From Stutzerimonas balearica DSM 6083 (GTDB lineage Bacteria; Pseudomonadota; Gammaproteobacteria; Pseudomonadales; Pseudomonadaceae), in the NCBI RefSeq assembly GCF_000818015.1, contig NZ_CP007511.1, forward strand, positions 2,366,501 through 2,430,500: DNA of 64,000 nt, given 5' to 3'. A model generated the notes under the pieces. It was not told the origin of the DNA, ran no database searches, and was given only the letters and a program-made list of their open reading frames with translations. Positions 10,590 to 22,409 of this stretch are shown piece by piece. The position numbers and the translations under genes were made by a program. Position 1 is the stretch's first letter; every line of letters starts with the position of its first letter.

Positions 10590-11474
10590 ATGGCTCGCCG
10601 CCGCAAGCAATCCCCTTTCGAAGACCTGATCGATCTCGCAGCATTGATGCCCTGGTGGATCACCGTTCCACTGGCGCTCATCGCGTACCTGTGGCTCAAC
10701 AGCATCGTCACTTCACCAATACCGGCGCCAGCCAATTCAGCCGATTTAGGCAGCCACATGTCCGGCATGATGCTTCGCGGATTGGCGGTACCCGCGCAGT
10801 ACTTGGTCCCTGCCGCGCTGGTATTCGGAGCTATCGCTTCGATCTTTGGCCGCATGCGGCGCAAGAAGCTCTTCGACTTCGTCGCAAGCAACGAGAACAC
10901 GCTGGAATCCATAAGCTGGCGCGAGTTCGAGTTGCTCGTAGGCGAAGCGTTCCGACGCAAGGGTTTTACCGTTCAGGAGACTGGCCAAGGTGGGGCCGAT
11001 GGCGGCATCGACTTGGTGCTGCTCAAGGATGGAGAAAAGTACTTAGTCCAATGCAAGCAATGGCGCCGCCAGCTGGTCCAGGTCAACGTAATACGTGAGT
11101 TGTTCGGTGTCATGACGGCCGAGGGAGCAAAAGGCGGCTTCGTCGTTATATCGGGTCGGTTCACCGAGGACGCCAAGGCGTTCGCCCAAGGAAAAAATCT
11201 GCAATTGATCGAAGGCGCTGAGCTGAACGACATGATCCGTCAGAGTCGCGCCGCGTCCGCCCGCCAACAGCCATATCCCACGACAAGTCAAACTTCTGGG
11301 TCAGCACAGTCTTGTTCCGATGTCACATTGGGCCAATCCAATCAAGCCATTCAGCCAACCTGCCCCACGTGCCAAGCCGTGATGGTGAAGCGCCAAGCTA
11401 AACGCGGAAGCAACGCTGGCCGCTCATTTTGGGGGTGCTCGCGCTTTCCAGCATGCAAAGGCGTCCGAGCATAG
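10590..11474 (+). CDS. Membrane-anchored Mrr-type restriction endonuclease with C-terminal zinc finger
   Basis: A 294-residue protein. Two hydrophobic segments (about 21-40 and 68-88) anchor it in the inner membrane. A restriction-endonuclease-like domain follows (about 105-215), with the PD-(D/E)xK-type signature GADGGIDL (Asp141) and QCK (Gln154, Lys156). The C-terminus (about 255-292) is a topoisomerase-type zinc ribbon with CPTC at 258-261 and Cys283/Cys289. Such proteins cleave DNA, sometimes methylated DNA, but the specificity cannot be read from sequence. It stands alone with no methyltransferase nearby, so it may be a type IV-like enzyme or a stress nuclease. It lies in the accessory block beside an IS3 element. 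Confidence 0.8.
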   Translation: MARRRKQSPFEDLIDLAALMPWWITVPLALIAYLWLNSIVTSPIPAPANSADLGSHMSGMMLRGLAVPAQYLVPAALVFGAIASIFGRMRRKKLFDFVASNENTLESISWREFELLVGEAFRRKGFTVQETGQGGADGGIDLVLLKDGEKYLVQCKQWRRQLVQVNVIRELFGVMTAEGAKGGFVVISGRFTEDAKAFAQGKNLQLIEGAELNDMIRQSRAASARQQPYPTTSQTSGSAQSCSDVTLGQSNQAIQPTCPTCQAVMVKRQAKRGSNAGRSFWGCSRFPACKGVRA

Positions 11475-11558
11475 CAAGGATGATGGAATTCTCTGCTGCG
11501 CCTAGATAGGGAACGCCCCCGCAATAACGTGGATTAACTCATTGAGAAATTGATAACG

Positions 11559-12233
11559 ATGTTTACCGACATTAAAGTTGAGCTCAGCAAATTTGACTGG
11601 AGCGGAGTATCCGGACTGTCCGACGTGATCATGGTCGTACTCACCCTTGTATTACTCGCAGGATTAAAGCAAGGCTCCAAGAGCATTCGAGAGTCCTCAA
11701 TTTCGAGGGATGCTGACATTCTCCGCTGGGCCATGTCAGAAATGGATGCGCTCAAGCCTCAGATACGTTTACTGACAGACGCCCACAAAAGGCATCGTTA
11801 CTGCGGTAAGGCGCACGACCCGCAAGAAAACCCAAATGGCTGGACAGACAAAGAGCTTGAAGCAGCACAGATTGTTGGTGTCAACCTACAGCGCATCGGA
11901 TACATGGCGCTCCATAATCTCGTCTCAAGAAATCACTTCATGAACATATGGGGACCAATGTATCTGGCCTGCTGGTATTCGCTAGAGCCTTGGGTTAAGC
12001 ACAAACGAAAGGTGTTGAATGAGCCTACCGAAATTAAGGACGGCGCTTACAGCAGAATATTCTTTGAACAGTACGCACATTACTGCGAGGCAAATCTTCC
12101 TCGACGTTTGGTTGACAACGAACGACAGCGCTTTGGTCTTCAGCCCCTACAAGAGACGAAGGTCGGAGTCAGACAAAAAATTCAGGAAATACTAGGCCAG
12201 AACGAAGTACTGGATGTTCGCCGCGATAGATAA
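11559..12233 (+). CDS. Hypothetical single-pass membrane protein, possibly DUF4760-like
   Basis: A 224-residue protein that I do not firmly recognise; the general pattern (one N-terminal transmembrane helix, then a helical cytosolic domain with conserved Trp/Tyr positions) recalls DUF4760. The helix spans about residues 18-38. The ATG at 11559 is preferred to a TTG at 11550 in the same frame. Base composition is lower in GC than the surrounding core genes, as for the ATPase gene at 6751, and both lie in the same accessory block. No catalytic motif is visible. The gene may be cotranscribed with the Mrr-type gene 85 bp upstream. Confidence 0.55.
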   Translation: MFTDIKVELSKFDWSGVSGLSDVIMVVLTLVLLAGLKQGSKSIRESSISRDADILRWAMSEMDALKPQIRLLTDAHKRHRYCGKAHDPQENPNGWTDKELEAAQIVGVNLQRIGYMALHNLVSRNHFMNIWGPMYLACWYSLEPWVKHKRKVLNEPTEIKDGAYSRIFFEQYAHYCEANLPRRLVDNERQRFGLQPLQETKVGVRQKIQEILGQNEVLDVRRDR

Positions 12234-12314
12234 CTTACAAAGACTCACTAATGAAAATATTCGAACTGAGACGCGGCGTCCCCTTTAGGAGCTTCGAACA
12301 CCACTAATCAATGA

Positions 12315-13219
12315 TTAGGTCATAACCTCACACAACCCACCCGGCACCTTCATCACCCACTCCCTCACCGCGCGAACCGTCGGATCATCCCGACGGCTCT
12401 CCGGGTACACGAGGTGAAACGGCTTGCCCGGCATCTCCGGCCCGAATGGCTGCACCAGCCGCCCTTCCCTCAGTTCGTCCTCGATCAACTGCCGACTCAT
12501 CAGCGCCACACCCTGCGCGCCGATGGCGGCGGAGATGGCGTGGGTCTCGTCGGAGAACACCAGCCCGGCACTCACATCCAGCCCCGGCACGTTGGCGAGC
12601 TTTTGCCACGACGCCCAATGAATCGGCGCGGACAAGGCGGCTTGCGCACGGAAGTGGATCACGGGTGTTTGGGCAGCTCGGTTATATCCCGCAAGCCGAG
12701 GTGCGGGCTGCAGACCGGGACGAAGGTGTTGTCAAACAGTTTCTCCGCCACCAGCCCCGGCCAGCGGCCGTCGCCGTAGCGGATGGCGATATCCGCCGTG
12801 ACGCCATCCAGCGCCACCGGTTCATGGGAGGTGTGAAAGCGCAGGTCGATATCCGGATGCGAATCGCGTAGCAGGCAGACCCACGGCACCAACCAGCGCA
12901 CCGCGATGGCCGGTGTGGTGCTGAGGGTGATCGCCTGGCGGCAGGGCTTCGCGCTCAGGCTTTCGATCGTGGCGCTGATGCTGTCGAAGGCCGTTTCCAG
13001 CGTCTGTTGCAGCTCCCGCCCCTGGTCGGTCAGTTCCAACTTTCGTGGTTTGCGCAGGAACAGCGCCACGCCGAGCGACTCCTCCAGCGAACGAATCTGG
13101 TGGCTGATCGCCGTGGCCGTTACAGACAGCTCCTCGGCAGCCTGCTTGGCGCTCTCGTGCCGGGCGGCGGCTTCGAAGGCGCGCAAGGCGGAAAGCGAGG
13201 GCAACCAACGGTGCGCCAT
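12315..13219 (-). pseudogene. LysR-family regulator (GcvA-like), broken by a frameshift
   Basis: Two consecutive reading frames together make one LysR protein. The first (13219 down to 12659, 186 residues) has the winged helix-turn-helix (about residues 5-65) and the first half of the substrate-binding domain, ending LPKHP-stop. The second (12662 down to 12315) continues without a gap as IHFRAQAALSAPIHW to a normal C-terminus. One base is missing near 12659-12666, next to a GGG run. It is divergent from the azoreductase gene 117 bp away, the usual place for its target. The missing base could be a real mutation or a consensus error in the assembly. Confidence 0.8.
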
Positions 13220-13336
13220 GGCTGAGTTTTCCTCATCTGTATCTGGAAGAAATCGTCGTTTGTCGCCTGTAGAGCCTAACCCTAGGCTGACTCTGGCGCG
13301 AATGATAGATGAATTCTTCTACAGAGGAGACTCGCC

Positions 13337-14058
13337 ATGACGCACCTTCTGCACCTCGATGCCAGCGCCCGCCCCGGCCTCGCCGGCAAGGACGAGCACG
13401 GCTCCCATAGCCGCAACCTCAGCCAGCGCTTCGCCAGCCAATGGCTGGCCCGTCGCCCGCAGGACGGCGTGACCTACCGGGACATCGGCCAGAACCCGCC
13501 CTCCTTCGTCAGCCATGACTGGATCGCCTCGGCCTTCACGCCGAGGAGCACCGGGAGCCGTGGATGAACGACGCGCTGGCCGAAAGCGACAGGCTGGTGG
13601 ACGAACTGCTGGCCTCCGATGTGCTGGTCATCGGCACGCCGCTCTACAACTTCGGCATGCCGGCGGCGCTCAAGGCCTGGATCGATCAGGTGGTGCGCCT
13701 GAACCGCACGGTCGGCATGGACGAGAGCAACCCGCTCGATCCCTACGTGCCCATGCTGGCGGATCGGGAGCGGCACGCGGTCATCCTCAACGCCCGGGGC
13801 GGCGTAGGCTTCGGCCCCGGCGGCGCGATGGCGCACATGAACCATCTGGAGCCGAACCTGGCGACCGCGCTGGGTTTCATCGGCATCACCCGCATCCATC
13901 AGATCGCCATCGAAGGCCAGGAAATCGGTGGCGAGCTGCTGGCCAGTTCGGTGGCCGAGGCGCTGCATCAGGTCGATACGCTGGTCAGCAGACTCCAGGC
14001 AACGGTCGAGGCCCCCTTGCCTGACGCTCACCGGCGGGCGGAGTGCGCTGCGGTGTAG
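13337..14058 (+). pseudogene. FMN-dependent NADH-azoreductase (AzoR-like), broken by a frameshift
   Basis: The frame starting at the ATG at 13337 (good AGAGGAG Shine-Dalgarno at 13321-13327) encodes the flavodoxin-like N-terminus, LLHLDASAR, then runs to a stop at about 13565. The rest of the protein continues in another frame as AEEHREPWMNDALAESD and includes the AzoR signature GTPLYNFGMPAALKAWIDQV and GGVGFGPGG, ending at 14058. A single missing base near 13538-13541 restores one protein of about 240 residues. AzoR enzymes reduce quinones and azo compounds with NAD(P)H. The divergent LysR neighbour has the same kind of defect. Confidence 0.8.
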
Positions 14059-14066
14059 CGGGCCAT

Positions 14067-14093
14067 GCGTGGAAAGCATTCCATTTTCCACGC
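14067..14093. repeat. REP-like hairpin
   Basis: Perfect 9-bp stem GCGTGGAAA (14067-14075) / TTTCCACGC (14085-14093), flanked by GTAGCG and CGCTAC. It resembles the GTAGGGTGGA hairpins at 5295 and 8437. It could also act as terminator of the azoreductase gene. Confidence 0.45.
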
Positions 14094-14134
14094 TACGCTC
14101 TACGGCCGACACGGGTGAAGACAGCGGAGCACGC

Positions 14135-14485
14135 ATGGCAACCGATAACAGCTTCATGCAATACGTGGCCGAACAGATCGACCTTGGCGGCCGGCTGAGT
14201 TACCGGAAGATGTTCGGCGAGTACGCCGTCTACCTAGATGAAAAGGTCGTCGCGCTGGTCTGCGACAACAGCCTGTTCATCAAACCCACCCCGGCGGCTG
14301 CAGCGCTTGCGCCGCAGCTGCCGCAGCGGCCGCCCTACCCCGGCGCAAAGTTGTATCCGGTGGCCGACGAGCTACTGGACGATGCCGACGCGCTGCGCCG
14401 CCTGGTGATCGAGACGGCGCAGTACCTGCCGGTCCCCGCACCGCGCAAGCCGAGGAAGAAAAAGCCAGGCCCAGCGCCAGGCTGA
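14135..14485 (+). CDS. TfoX N-terminal domain protein
   Basis: A 116-residue protein consisting of a single TfoX_N domain (motif LSYRKMFGEYAVYLDEKVVALVCDNSLFIKPT) and a basic Lys/Pro-rich tail. TfoX/Sxy proteins regulate competence in some gammaproteobacteria, but stand-alone N-domain proteins of this size have no settled function. The ATG at 14135 is preferred over the longer open frame because it opens the domain and follows GGAGC. It appears to be a monocistronic unit. Confidence 0.82.
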   Translation: MATDNSFMQYVAEQIDLGGRLSYRKMFGEYAVYLDEKVVALVCDNSLFIKPTPAAAALAPQLPQRPPYPGAKLYPVADELLDDADALRRLVIETAQYLPVPAPRKPRKKKPGPAPG

Positions 14486-14623
14486 GCCGCTCGCCAGCCG
14501 ACATCGGCGCCCCGGCCGAGCCAGGCCCGTTCACGGCGGCTGGGCGCCGGTTCGCCCACGAGCCCTCGCCTGGCCTCTGCCGGCCGGTACAATGCGCGCT
14601 CCTTGCCGCGCTCGGGAGCCGCC

Positions 14624-15319
14624 ATGTTCACCCTCACCCATCTCGTCACGTCGCCGCCGGAAGCTCTGAAAAGCCAGCTGCTGCAGATGGTGGTGGATTA
14701 CTTCAGCGACATCAGCGCAGTCTCGCTGCAGCCCGACAACCCCATGTACCCACTCTATCAGTACGTCGTGGGCCTGGAGGTGCATCGCTATCTGGAGCGC
14801 ATGGAGGGCGCGCAGCCCGGCCAGCCGGAGCTGATCCTGGCGCTGGATGCCGAAGACCCGGCCCTCCTGCTCGGCTTCGCACTCTACCTGCCCTCGGTGG
14901 ATGACCCCGAGGCGTGCGCGCTGATCTATCTGGCGGTGCAGGCTACCCATCGGCGGCACGGCATCGGCCGCGCCATGGTCGGCGAAATGCTGACACGCTA
15001 CGCCCACGCGGAAGTGGCCTGCGTCGCCGGCAAGGCGCCGTACTTCCAGGCGCTGGGCTTTCATCCGCTGGCGGTGCGCGGGCCGCAGGTGGTGCTCAAT
15101 ACGCAGAGCCAGGCGTCGCACGGCTTGTTCGCGGTGCAGGATCTGCAGCCGATCTTCCAGACCCTGGAGGTGCGGCAGATTCACAATTACCTGCTGCAGC
15201 AACACGGCACCAAGGCCATGCGCGATGCCGAGAGAAAGCGCGATCGGTTGCTCGATCAGCTGGCGCGAGAAGCCGGCCACCTGCTCGCCACGTCGGCGTC
15301 GACGGGGCGCCTGCACTGA
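14624..15319 (+). CDS. GNAT-family N-acetyltransferase
   Basis: A 231-residue protein with a central GNAT fold. The acetyl-CoA-binding segment is visible as IYLAVQATHRRHGIGRAMV (about residues 105-123), followed by a predicted terminal strand with AGKAPYFQALGF. The C-terminal 70 residues form an extra helical extension. The ATG at 14624 has a GGGAG six bases upstream and is preferred over an in-frame TTG at 14603. A -10-like TACAAT lies at 14588-14593. The substrate is unknown. Confidence 0.8.
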   Translation: MFTLTHLVTSPPEALKSQLLQMVVDYFSDISAVSLQPDNPMYPLYQYVVGLEVHRYLERMEGAQPGQPELILALDAEDPALLLGFALYLPSVDDPEACALIYLAVQATHRRHGIGRAMVGEMLTRYAHAEVACVAGKAPYFQALGFHPLAVRGPQVVLNTQSQASHGLFAVQDLQPIFQTLEVRQIHNYLLQQHGTKAMRDAERKRDRLLDQLAREAGHLLATSASTGRLH

Positions 15320-15335
15320 TTCGCGCCGGGCACGG

Positions 15336-16079
15336 CTAACGCTTCACGCAGGCGAATATCGCGTTACCGGACGTGCCGTCCCAGGGCAGGATCTTCTGAT
15401 AGTCGTGCTCGAGCACCTCTACGTCGAAGTACGGCTCCAGCAGTTCGCGCAACTCGCCGAAGCTCACCGCCACCATCGCGTGCTCATCCTGCCAGACCTG
15501 GCTGGCCCCACCCGCCGTCCGCTCGATGCGCAACCGCAGCGATTGCCGCTCGCCATGGCCGCTGTAATACCAGCCCGAACTGAAGCCGAGCAGACCATCG
15601 GCATGGCAGGCGCTGTGCGAAACGAACGAGGCGTTGTCGATCCGCTGCTTGTCCACCGCGTTGAAGCAGAACAGCCCCTGCTCGGCCAGGGCGTCATGCA
15701 CGCGGGCGATGCAGGCCTCGAGCCGCTCGAGCCCGGCGCTGTAGTGGATGGAGTAAAGAAAGCAGGTGATCAGGTCGACCGGCCGCTGCACGCTGAAGCT
15801 GCACATGTCCTGCAGCGAAAACTGCGCCTCGGGGCAGCGCAGGCTCGCCCGATCCAGCATTGGCTGGTTGATATCCAGGCCGGCGCTGTCGTAGCCGGCA
15901 TCGATGAAATGCCGCACATGCGGCCCGGTACCACAGGCGAGATCCAGGTGCCGCCTGCCGCCGTTGCCGAACAGCTGCTGCAGGCGATGGACGCAGTGGC
16001 TTTGCGCGCCGTAATCGATATCGGCACACATGAGGTCGTAGTAACCCGACAAGTCGGTGTAGATGGCGGTGCCGGGCAT
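15336..16079 (-). CDS. Class I SAM-dependent methyltransferase
   Basis: A protein of about 247 residues with the Rossmann-type methyltransferase fold. Motif I reads LDLACGTGPHVRHF, followed by GLDINQPML (acidic loop binding the SAM ribose), then SLQDMCSF and DLITCFLYSIHY. The start is uncertain: the ATG at 16079 (MPGTAIYTD) follows an AGCAGG, while an in-frame ATG lies upstream at 16121. The family includes small-molecule methyltransferases, but the substrate cannot be assigned. It converges with the acetyltransferase gene, with only 16 bp between the stops. Confidence 0.75.
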   Translation of the reverse strand: MPGTAIYTDLSGYYDLMCADIDYGAQSHCVHRLQQLFGNGGRRHLDLACGTGPHVRHFIDAGYDSAGLDINQPMLDRASLRCPEAQFSLQDMCSFSVQRPVDLITCFLYSIHYSAGLERLEACIARVHDALAEQGLFCFNAVDKQRIDNASFVSHSACHADGLLGFSSGWYYSGHGERQSLRLRIERTAGGASQVWQDEHAMVAVSFGELRELLEPYFDVEVLEHDYQKILPWDGTSGNAIFACVKR

Positions 16080-16483
16080 GATGACCTGCTGTCTGGACGG
16101 GGCGCTGGGGGTGCGCATCATAGCCCGGCGCTCGGCGGCAAAGAATGGGCAGACCCGACGCCAAGCATGGCGACGCGCACCGCATGGCTAGCGCGACGTA
16201 CGGTCTGGCGGCGAACACCTGACCGGACGACGAAGACCATGGGCACCGCATAAGTTCGCCCAGATAACCGGCCGGCCCGCGGGCGGCCGCCAACTGGCCG
16301 CGAGACACCGTAGGGCTGAACCGCGGCAGCCGCGAGATCAGGCCCCCACTTATCGCTACGGCGCGCAAGGGCAACAGAAACTGGTCGCCCCGTCCATTTC
16401 GGGCATCGTGAACGCTCCAGCGTGCCCTGCATTACAGCGTCCATACGCGGCCAACGTATCGGAAGAACGGCTTTGGTTGCACC

Positions 16484-16511
16484 TCAAGCCTCGGCAGGCC
16501 CATGCCGATAA
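16484..16511 (+). promoter_or_regulatory. Possible FliA (sigma28) promoter of the chemoreceptor
   Basis: A perfect -10-type GCCGATAA at 16504-16511 with a weaker TCAAGCC upstream at 16484-16490, about 150 bp before the chemoreceptor. FliA commonly drives chemoreceptor genes. The -35 spacing is one base longer than ideal. The rest of the 530-bp gap 16122-16656 shows nothing else I recognise. Confidence 0.35.
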
Positions 16512-16656
16512 CCTCTTGCCGGCCGCGACTTGCCAGCGATCGATTCGGTCGGGCGCGCGCGGGCGCAAAGCGTATTGGATTGCGCGAGCCCTCCCCTGAG
16601 AACGAAGCGCTAGTTGGCGTGGGTGTCTTGATGAAATGGCCAGAGGCCGTTGAACG

Positions 16657-18624
16657 ATGAAAATCAAACACAAGTTGCTAGCAAGCTTTCTGATCGCGAC
16701 GCTTGTTCCCGTCCTCGTCGTGGCGCTGTTCACCATTCGCAACGTTACCGAGGAAGCCAGGGTCCAGTTCGAGGAAAGCAGCAGCCTGGACGTCAAACTG
16801 GTCAACAACACTTTCGAGACCTTGTTCGATTCGGTTAATCACACCGTGTCGGCGATGGCCGACTATGCCGCCGTACGCGATACGGAGAGTGGCGAACTGA
16901 CCACCTACTTCGGAGCGCCCCGCAAGCCCGGCGCAACCGCCACGGCCAACGGGGGCCGCGAGAAACAGATCTTCGATTACTTCTCCGGCATCGGTAACAA
17001 CAACCCGAACTTCGGCTACGTCTACATGGGCGATGCTCAGGGTGGCTACGTGGAGTGGCCGGGCACCGCAGACTACGGCGACTGGGATCCGCGCGGGCGC
17101 CCCTGGTTCACGCTAGGCAAAGACGCCAATTTCCAGCTGACGCGCCTGGATGGCTATTACTGGGAGCCGGACGACGCCGTATACGTATCGGTGATCAAAG
17201 CCTTCAAGGACCAGGCGGGCCAGTTCGCCGGAGTCGTGGCGACTGATGTGTCGCTCAAGGCGCTGACCGACATGGTGCAGAAAATCCGCTTTGGCGAGAC
17301 CGGCTTCTTGATGCTGGTGGAGAGCAGCGGCACCTTGCTGGTCGACGGTCACCAGCCCAAGAACAACTTCAAGAAGCTCAGCGAGCTTTCGGGCGACCAT
17401 TTCTCGGCCATTGCGCAGAAGGACAATGGCGTGATCGAGGTGACCATCGATGGCGTCGACTACCTGGCCAACGTCTTCACCTCACCGACCCTGGGCTGGA
17501 AATTCATCGGCTTCATGCAAGTCGACGAAATCCTCGCCGGCGCCCACAGGCTGGCCTGGTTGACGCTGGTCGCCTGCGCCGTGATGGTGGTGCTGTTCGG
17601 TGTCGCCGGGGTGATATTCGCCAACCGCATCGTCACCCCGATCAACCTGGTCAAGGACGGTCTGCGCACGATCGCCCAGGGCGAAGGTGACCTGACGCAT
17701 CGGCTGCCCGTGCTGGCGCGCGACGAAACCGGCGAACTGGCCAAGTGGTTCAACCAGTTCATCGAGTCAACGCAGTCGATGATCACCGTCATCAAGGAAA
17801 ACGCCATCAGCATCGATGGCGTTTCAAGCCAGACCAACGAGCGCACCACTGCCATGACGGACAGCTTGCAGCGGCAGTCGAGCGCGGTGGAGCAGATCGT
17901 CACCGCGGTGACCGAGATGGCCTCGGCGGCAAACGAGGTGGCGCACAACTGCGTCAGGACGGCGGAAGTCTCCGCGCAGGGGCTGGACGCAACGCGCAAC
18001 GGTAAGGAAGTGATCGCCCGCAGTACCGCAGGGGTGAACGATCTGGGCGCCAGTATCCAGGGCTCGAGCGAGGTGATTCGGGAGCTCGAGCGCGAGACGG
18101 TGAGCATCAACACCATTCTGTCGACCATCCAGCAGATCGCCGAGCAGACCAATTTGCTGGCCCTCAACGCGGCCATCGAGGCGGCGCGTGCCGGAGAGCA
18201 GGGACGCGGCTTCGCCGTGGTGGCTGACGAGGTGCGCAATCTGGCCAAGCGCACCCAGGATTCCACCGGCGAAATCAACAAGATCCTCAACCTGCTGGTC
18301 AGCCGCATCAGCGAGGTGACGTCGAGCATGGATCACAGCCTTAGCGAATCCAGCAAGGCCATCGAGCTGGCCAGCGACGTCATGGGCGCGTTCGAAGAAA
18401 TCGAGAATGCCGTTCAGACGATCCGCGACATGACGACACAAGTCGCCGCCGCCACCGAGGAACAACACTTGGTGACCGAGGACATCAACCGCAACGTGGT
18501 CGCCATCAGCGACGCGGTTGCCCAGGTATCCACCCAGGCTGCGGAAGTCGAACGCTACTCGCAGGAACAGCGCAAACTCAGCAGCGCACTTCGGCAGCTG
18601 GTGGGCCGGTTCCGCACGCAGTAA
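16657..18624 (+). CDS. Methyl-accepting chemotaxis protein with dCACHE-type sensor
   Basis: A 655-residue transmembrane chemoreceptor. A first hydrophobic helix (about 8-28) is followed by a periplasmic double-CACHE domain (about 35-280) containing the WDPRGRPWF motif, which in dCACHE_1 receptors contributes to ligand binding. A second helix at about 292-315 leads to a HAMP domain (about 316-370) and a cytoplasmic signalling domain. The hairpin tip, with motif [38 protein letters not shown] in family form, begins near residue 495 and touches CheA/CheW. No C-terminal CheR-binding pentapeptide is seen (the tail is VGRFRTQ). The RPWF segment suggests an amino-acid or amine type ligand, but the final aromatic differs from the Tyr I recall in the amino-acid motif, so the ligand is open. 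Confidence 0.93.
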   Translation: MKIKHKLLASFLIATLVPVLVVALFTIRNVTEEARVQFEESSSLDVKLVNNTFETLFDSVNHTVSAMADYAAVRDTESGELTTYFGAPRKPGATATANGGREKQIFDYFSGIGNNNPNFGYVYMGDAQGGYVEWPGTADYGDWDPRGRPWFTLGKDANFQLTRLDGYYWEPDDAVYVSVIKAFKDQAGQFAGVVATDVSLKALTDMVQKIRFGETGFLMLVESSGTLLVDGHQPKNNFKKLSELSGDHFSAIAQKDNGVIEVTIDGVDYLANVFTSPTLGWKFIGFMQVDEILAGAHRLAWLTLVACAVMVVLFGVAGVIFANRIVTPINLVKDGLRTIAQGEGDLTHRLPVLARDETGELAKWFNQFIESTQSMITVIKENAISIDGVSSQTNERTTAMTDSLQRQSSAVEQIVTAVTEMASAANEVAHNCVRTAEVSAQGLDATRNGKEVIARSTAGVNDLGASIQGSSEVIRELERETVSINTILSTIQQIAEQTNLLALNAAIEAARAGEQGRGFAVVADEVRNLAKRTQDSTGEINKILNLLVSRISEVTSSMDHSLSESSKAIELASDVMGAFEEIENAVQTIRDMTTQVAAATEEQHLVTEDINRNVVAISDAVAQVSTQAAEVERYSQEQRKLSSALRQLVGRFRTQ

Positions 18625-18632
18625 CCGTTAAC

Positions 18633-18654
18633 GGCCAGCCCTTCGGGGCTGGCC
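18633..18654. terminator. Hairpin after the chemoreceptor gene
   Basis: Perfect 9-bp stem GGCCAGCCC / GGGCTGGCC with a TTCG tetraloop, 9 bp after the chemoreceptor stop. There is no clear T-run, so termination efficiency is uncertain. Confidence 0.55.
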
Positions 18655-18758
18655 CGCTCGGCTGAGCAAGGACCTTGCGCACGGGCACAAGACAACTGCA
18701 TGCGCTTCCCCCGTGCTGATGGGCCCCGGCGCCCAACCACGGCTAATCGCACAAAGCA

Positions 18759-18778
18759 GCGGCGCCCTGAGGCGCCGC
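18759..18778 (-). terminator. Probable terminator of katG
   Basis: A GC-rich inverted repeat (GCGGCGCC against GGCGCCGC) 9 bp beyond the katG stop on the minus strand, followed in that direction by TGCTTTG. The short T-run makes this a moderate prediction. Confidence 0.5.
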
Positions 18779-18786
18779 CGCCCTTC

Positions 18787-21063
<2,277 letters not shown>

Positions 21064-21192
21064 CTAGCATCCACCGGCCGGCCCGCAGGGGCACCGCCCC
21101 TGGGCCGGCGCCTCCCAGCGATCCCGTAAAAACCCTGTAAACCTCTAGCTAGAGCGCCTGGCAACCAGGCCCAGAGCCACGATGAAATCTCC

Positions 21193-21207
21193 CTATCGGC
21201 GCGATAG
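21193..21207. promoter_or_regulatory. Possible OxyR-type site upstream of katG
   Basis: CTATCGGCGCGATAG, i.e. CTAT-N7-ATAG, equals the two central tetrads of the ATAG-N7-CTAT-N7-ATAG-N7-CTAT OxyR pattern. The outer tetrads are weak (ATGA and CGTC). It lies 178 bp from the katG start and equally could serve nothing. Confidence 0.3.
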
Positions 21208-21238
21208 GCCGCCCCGTCAGCCCCCTGCGCGGCCACGC

Positions 21239-21685
21239 TCATTCGTCAGGGATGTCGGCCTCCACGAGCTTGCCGAGCAGGATCAGCGACTCCTGCCAGC
21301 CGAGGTAGCAGGCTTCGACCGGGATGGCATCGGGAATGCCGTCCTGCACGACGTTCAGCTCGGTGCCACAGGCCAGGGTCGCCAGGCTGACGGTGACCTG
21401 CATATCCCCGGGCAGGTTCGGATCCTCGAAACGATCGACATAGCGAATGCGTTCGTACTCGACCAGCTCCAGATATTCGCCGCCAAAGCTGTGGGTCGTG
21501 CCGGTGGTGAAGTTGGTGAACGACATGCGGTAATGGCCACCAACCCGGGCATCGCTCGCGTGCACCTTGGCGGTGAAGCCGTTGGGGGGCAGCCATTTGC
21601 ACATGGCATCGGGATCGAGAAAGGCGCGATAGACACGCTCTGCCGGCGCTCGCAAGACGCGGTGCAGGCGAATGGTACTGGGCAT
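21239..21685 (-). CDS. SRPBCC (AHSA1-like) family protein
   Basis: A 148-residue single-domain protein of the START/Bet v1-like fold. Recognisable segments are the first strand STIRLHRVLRAPAERVYRAFLDP, KWLPPNGFTAKV, the central GGHYRMSF and the C-terminal helix GWQESLILLGKLVE. The second of two ATGs (21685) is chosen because a GAGGG lies seven bases before it; the first ATG, two codons upstream, is too close to that site. Members of this group bind hydrophobic ligands or act as Hsp90 activator homologues; the ligand here is unknown. Confidence 0.82.
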   Translation of the reverse strand: MPSTIRLHRVLRAPAERVYRAFLDPDAMCKWLPPNGFTAKVHASDARVGGHYRMSFTNFTTGTTHSFGGEYLELVEYERIRYVDRFEDPNLPGDMQVTVSLATLACGTELNVVQDGIPDAIPVEACYLGWQESLILLGKLVEADIPDE

Positions 21686-21955
21686 GAACATTCCCTCGAG
21701 CAGGTTGCAGGGCTGGCACGGGCCAGACGCAGGTACATGCCCGAGCGTAGAAGCAGACGGCCGTGATCGCTGCGGCGCCGGTCGCCTCCCTAGACGCCCC
21801 GGCTCTCGCGTCGCCCAAGCTCGATGTCTGCGAAAAGCGAGATGCAGCGCACAAGCCAGGCGAGCGGGCTTGCGCCTGAAGGGATTGGCGTTATCGTGCC
21901 GACGCTGGCCTTTTGATGGCACAGCACTCTGCCAAACACTCAGGAACGAGTAAGC

Positions 21956-22399
21956 ATGTTCAAGTATTTGATGATGAGCGCCGCAGCACTGGGCTTCGCG
22001 GTCATGGCCGGCTGTGCGTCGGTACCGATGGAAGCGCCGGAAAAGGACCAGGCATTCAAGGCCTTCCCTACCCCGCCGCAGGATCAGGCCGGGGTGTATA
22101 TCTTCCGCGATTCCATGCTCGGTGCAGCGCTGAAGAAGACCGTGAAGATCGATGGCCAGGTGATCGGCGAAACCGCACCGAATACCTACTTCTATCGCAC
22201 CGTCACCCCTGGCCCGCACCTGTTGGCGACCGAGTCGGAATTCAGCGACAACACGCTCGAACTGAACGCCAAGGCCGGCCAGAACCACTACGTCCGCCAA
22301 TCCATCAAGATGGGGCTGTTCGTCGGTGGCGCCAAGCTCACCGAAGTGTCGGACGAAGAAGGCCGCAAGGGCGTTCTGGACACCAAGCTCGCGCAGTAA
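21956..22399 (+). CDS. DUF2846-type lipoprotein
   Basis: A 147-residue predicted lipoprotein. A short signal peptide ends in the lipobox VMAGC with acylated Cys20. The mature part carries a DUF2846-like beta-rich domain (GVYIFRDSMLGAALKKTVKIDGQVIGE). An AGGAACG Shine-Dalgarno precedes the ATG. No function is established for this family. It appears monocistronic and is followed by a GC-rich hairpin. Confidence 0.85.
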   Translation: MFKYLMMSAAALGFAVMAGCASVPMEAPEKDQAFKAFPTPPQDQAGVYIFRDSMLGAALKKTVKIDGQVIGETAPNTYFYRTVTPGPHLLATESEFSDNTLELNAKAGQNHYVRQSIKMGLFVGGAKLTEVSDEEGRKGVLDTKLAQ

Positions 22400-22409
22400 G
22401 CCTGCGCCC

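Noticed and set aside
12659..12661. Programmed frameshift or recoded stop in the LysR gene
   Set aside because: No slippery heptamer or stimulating structure is seen; a missing base explains it and the azoreductase shows the same defect.
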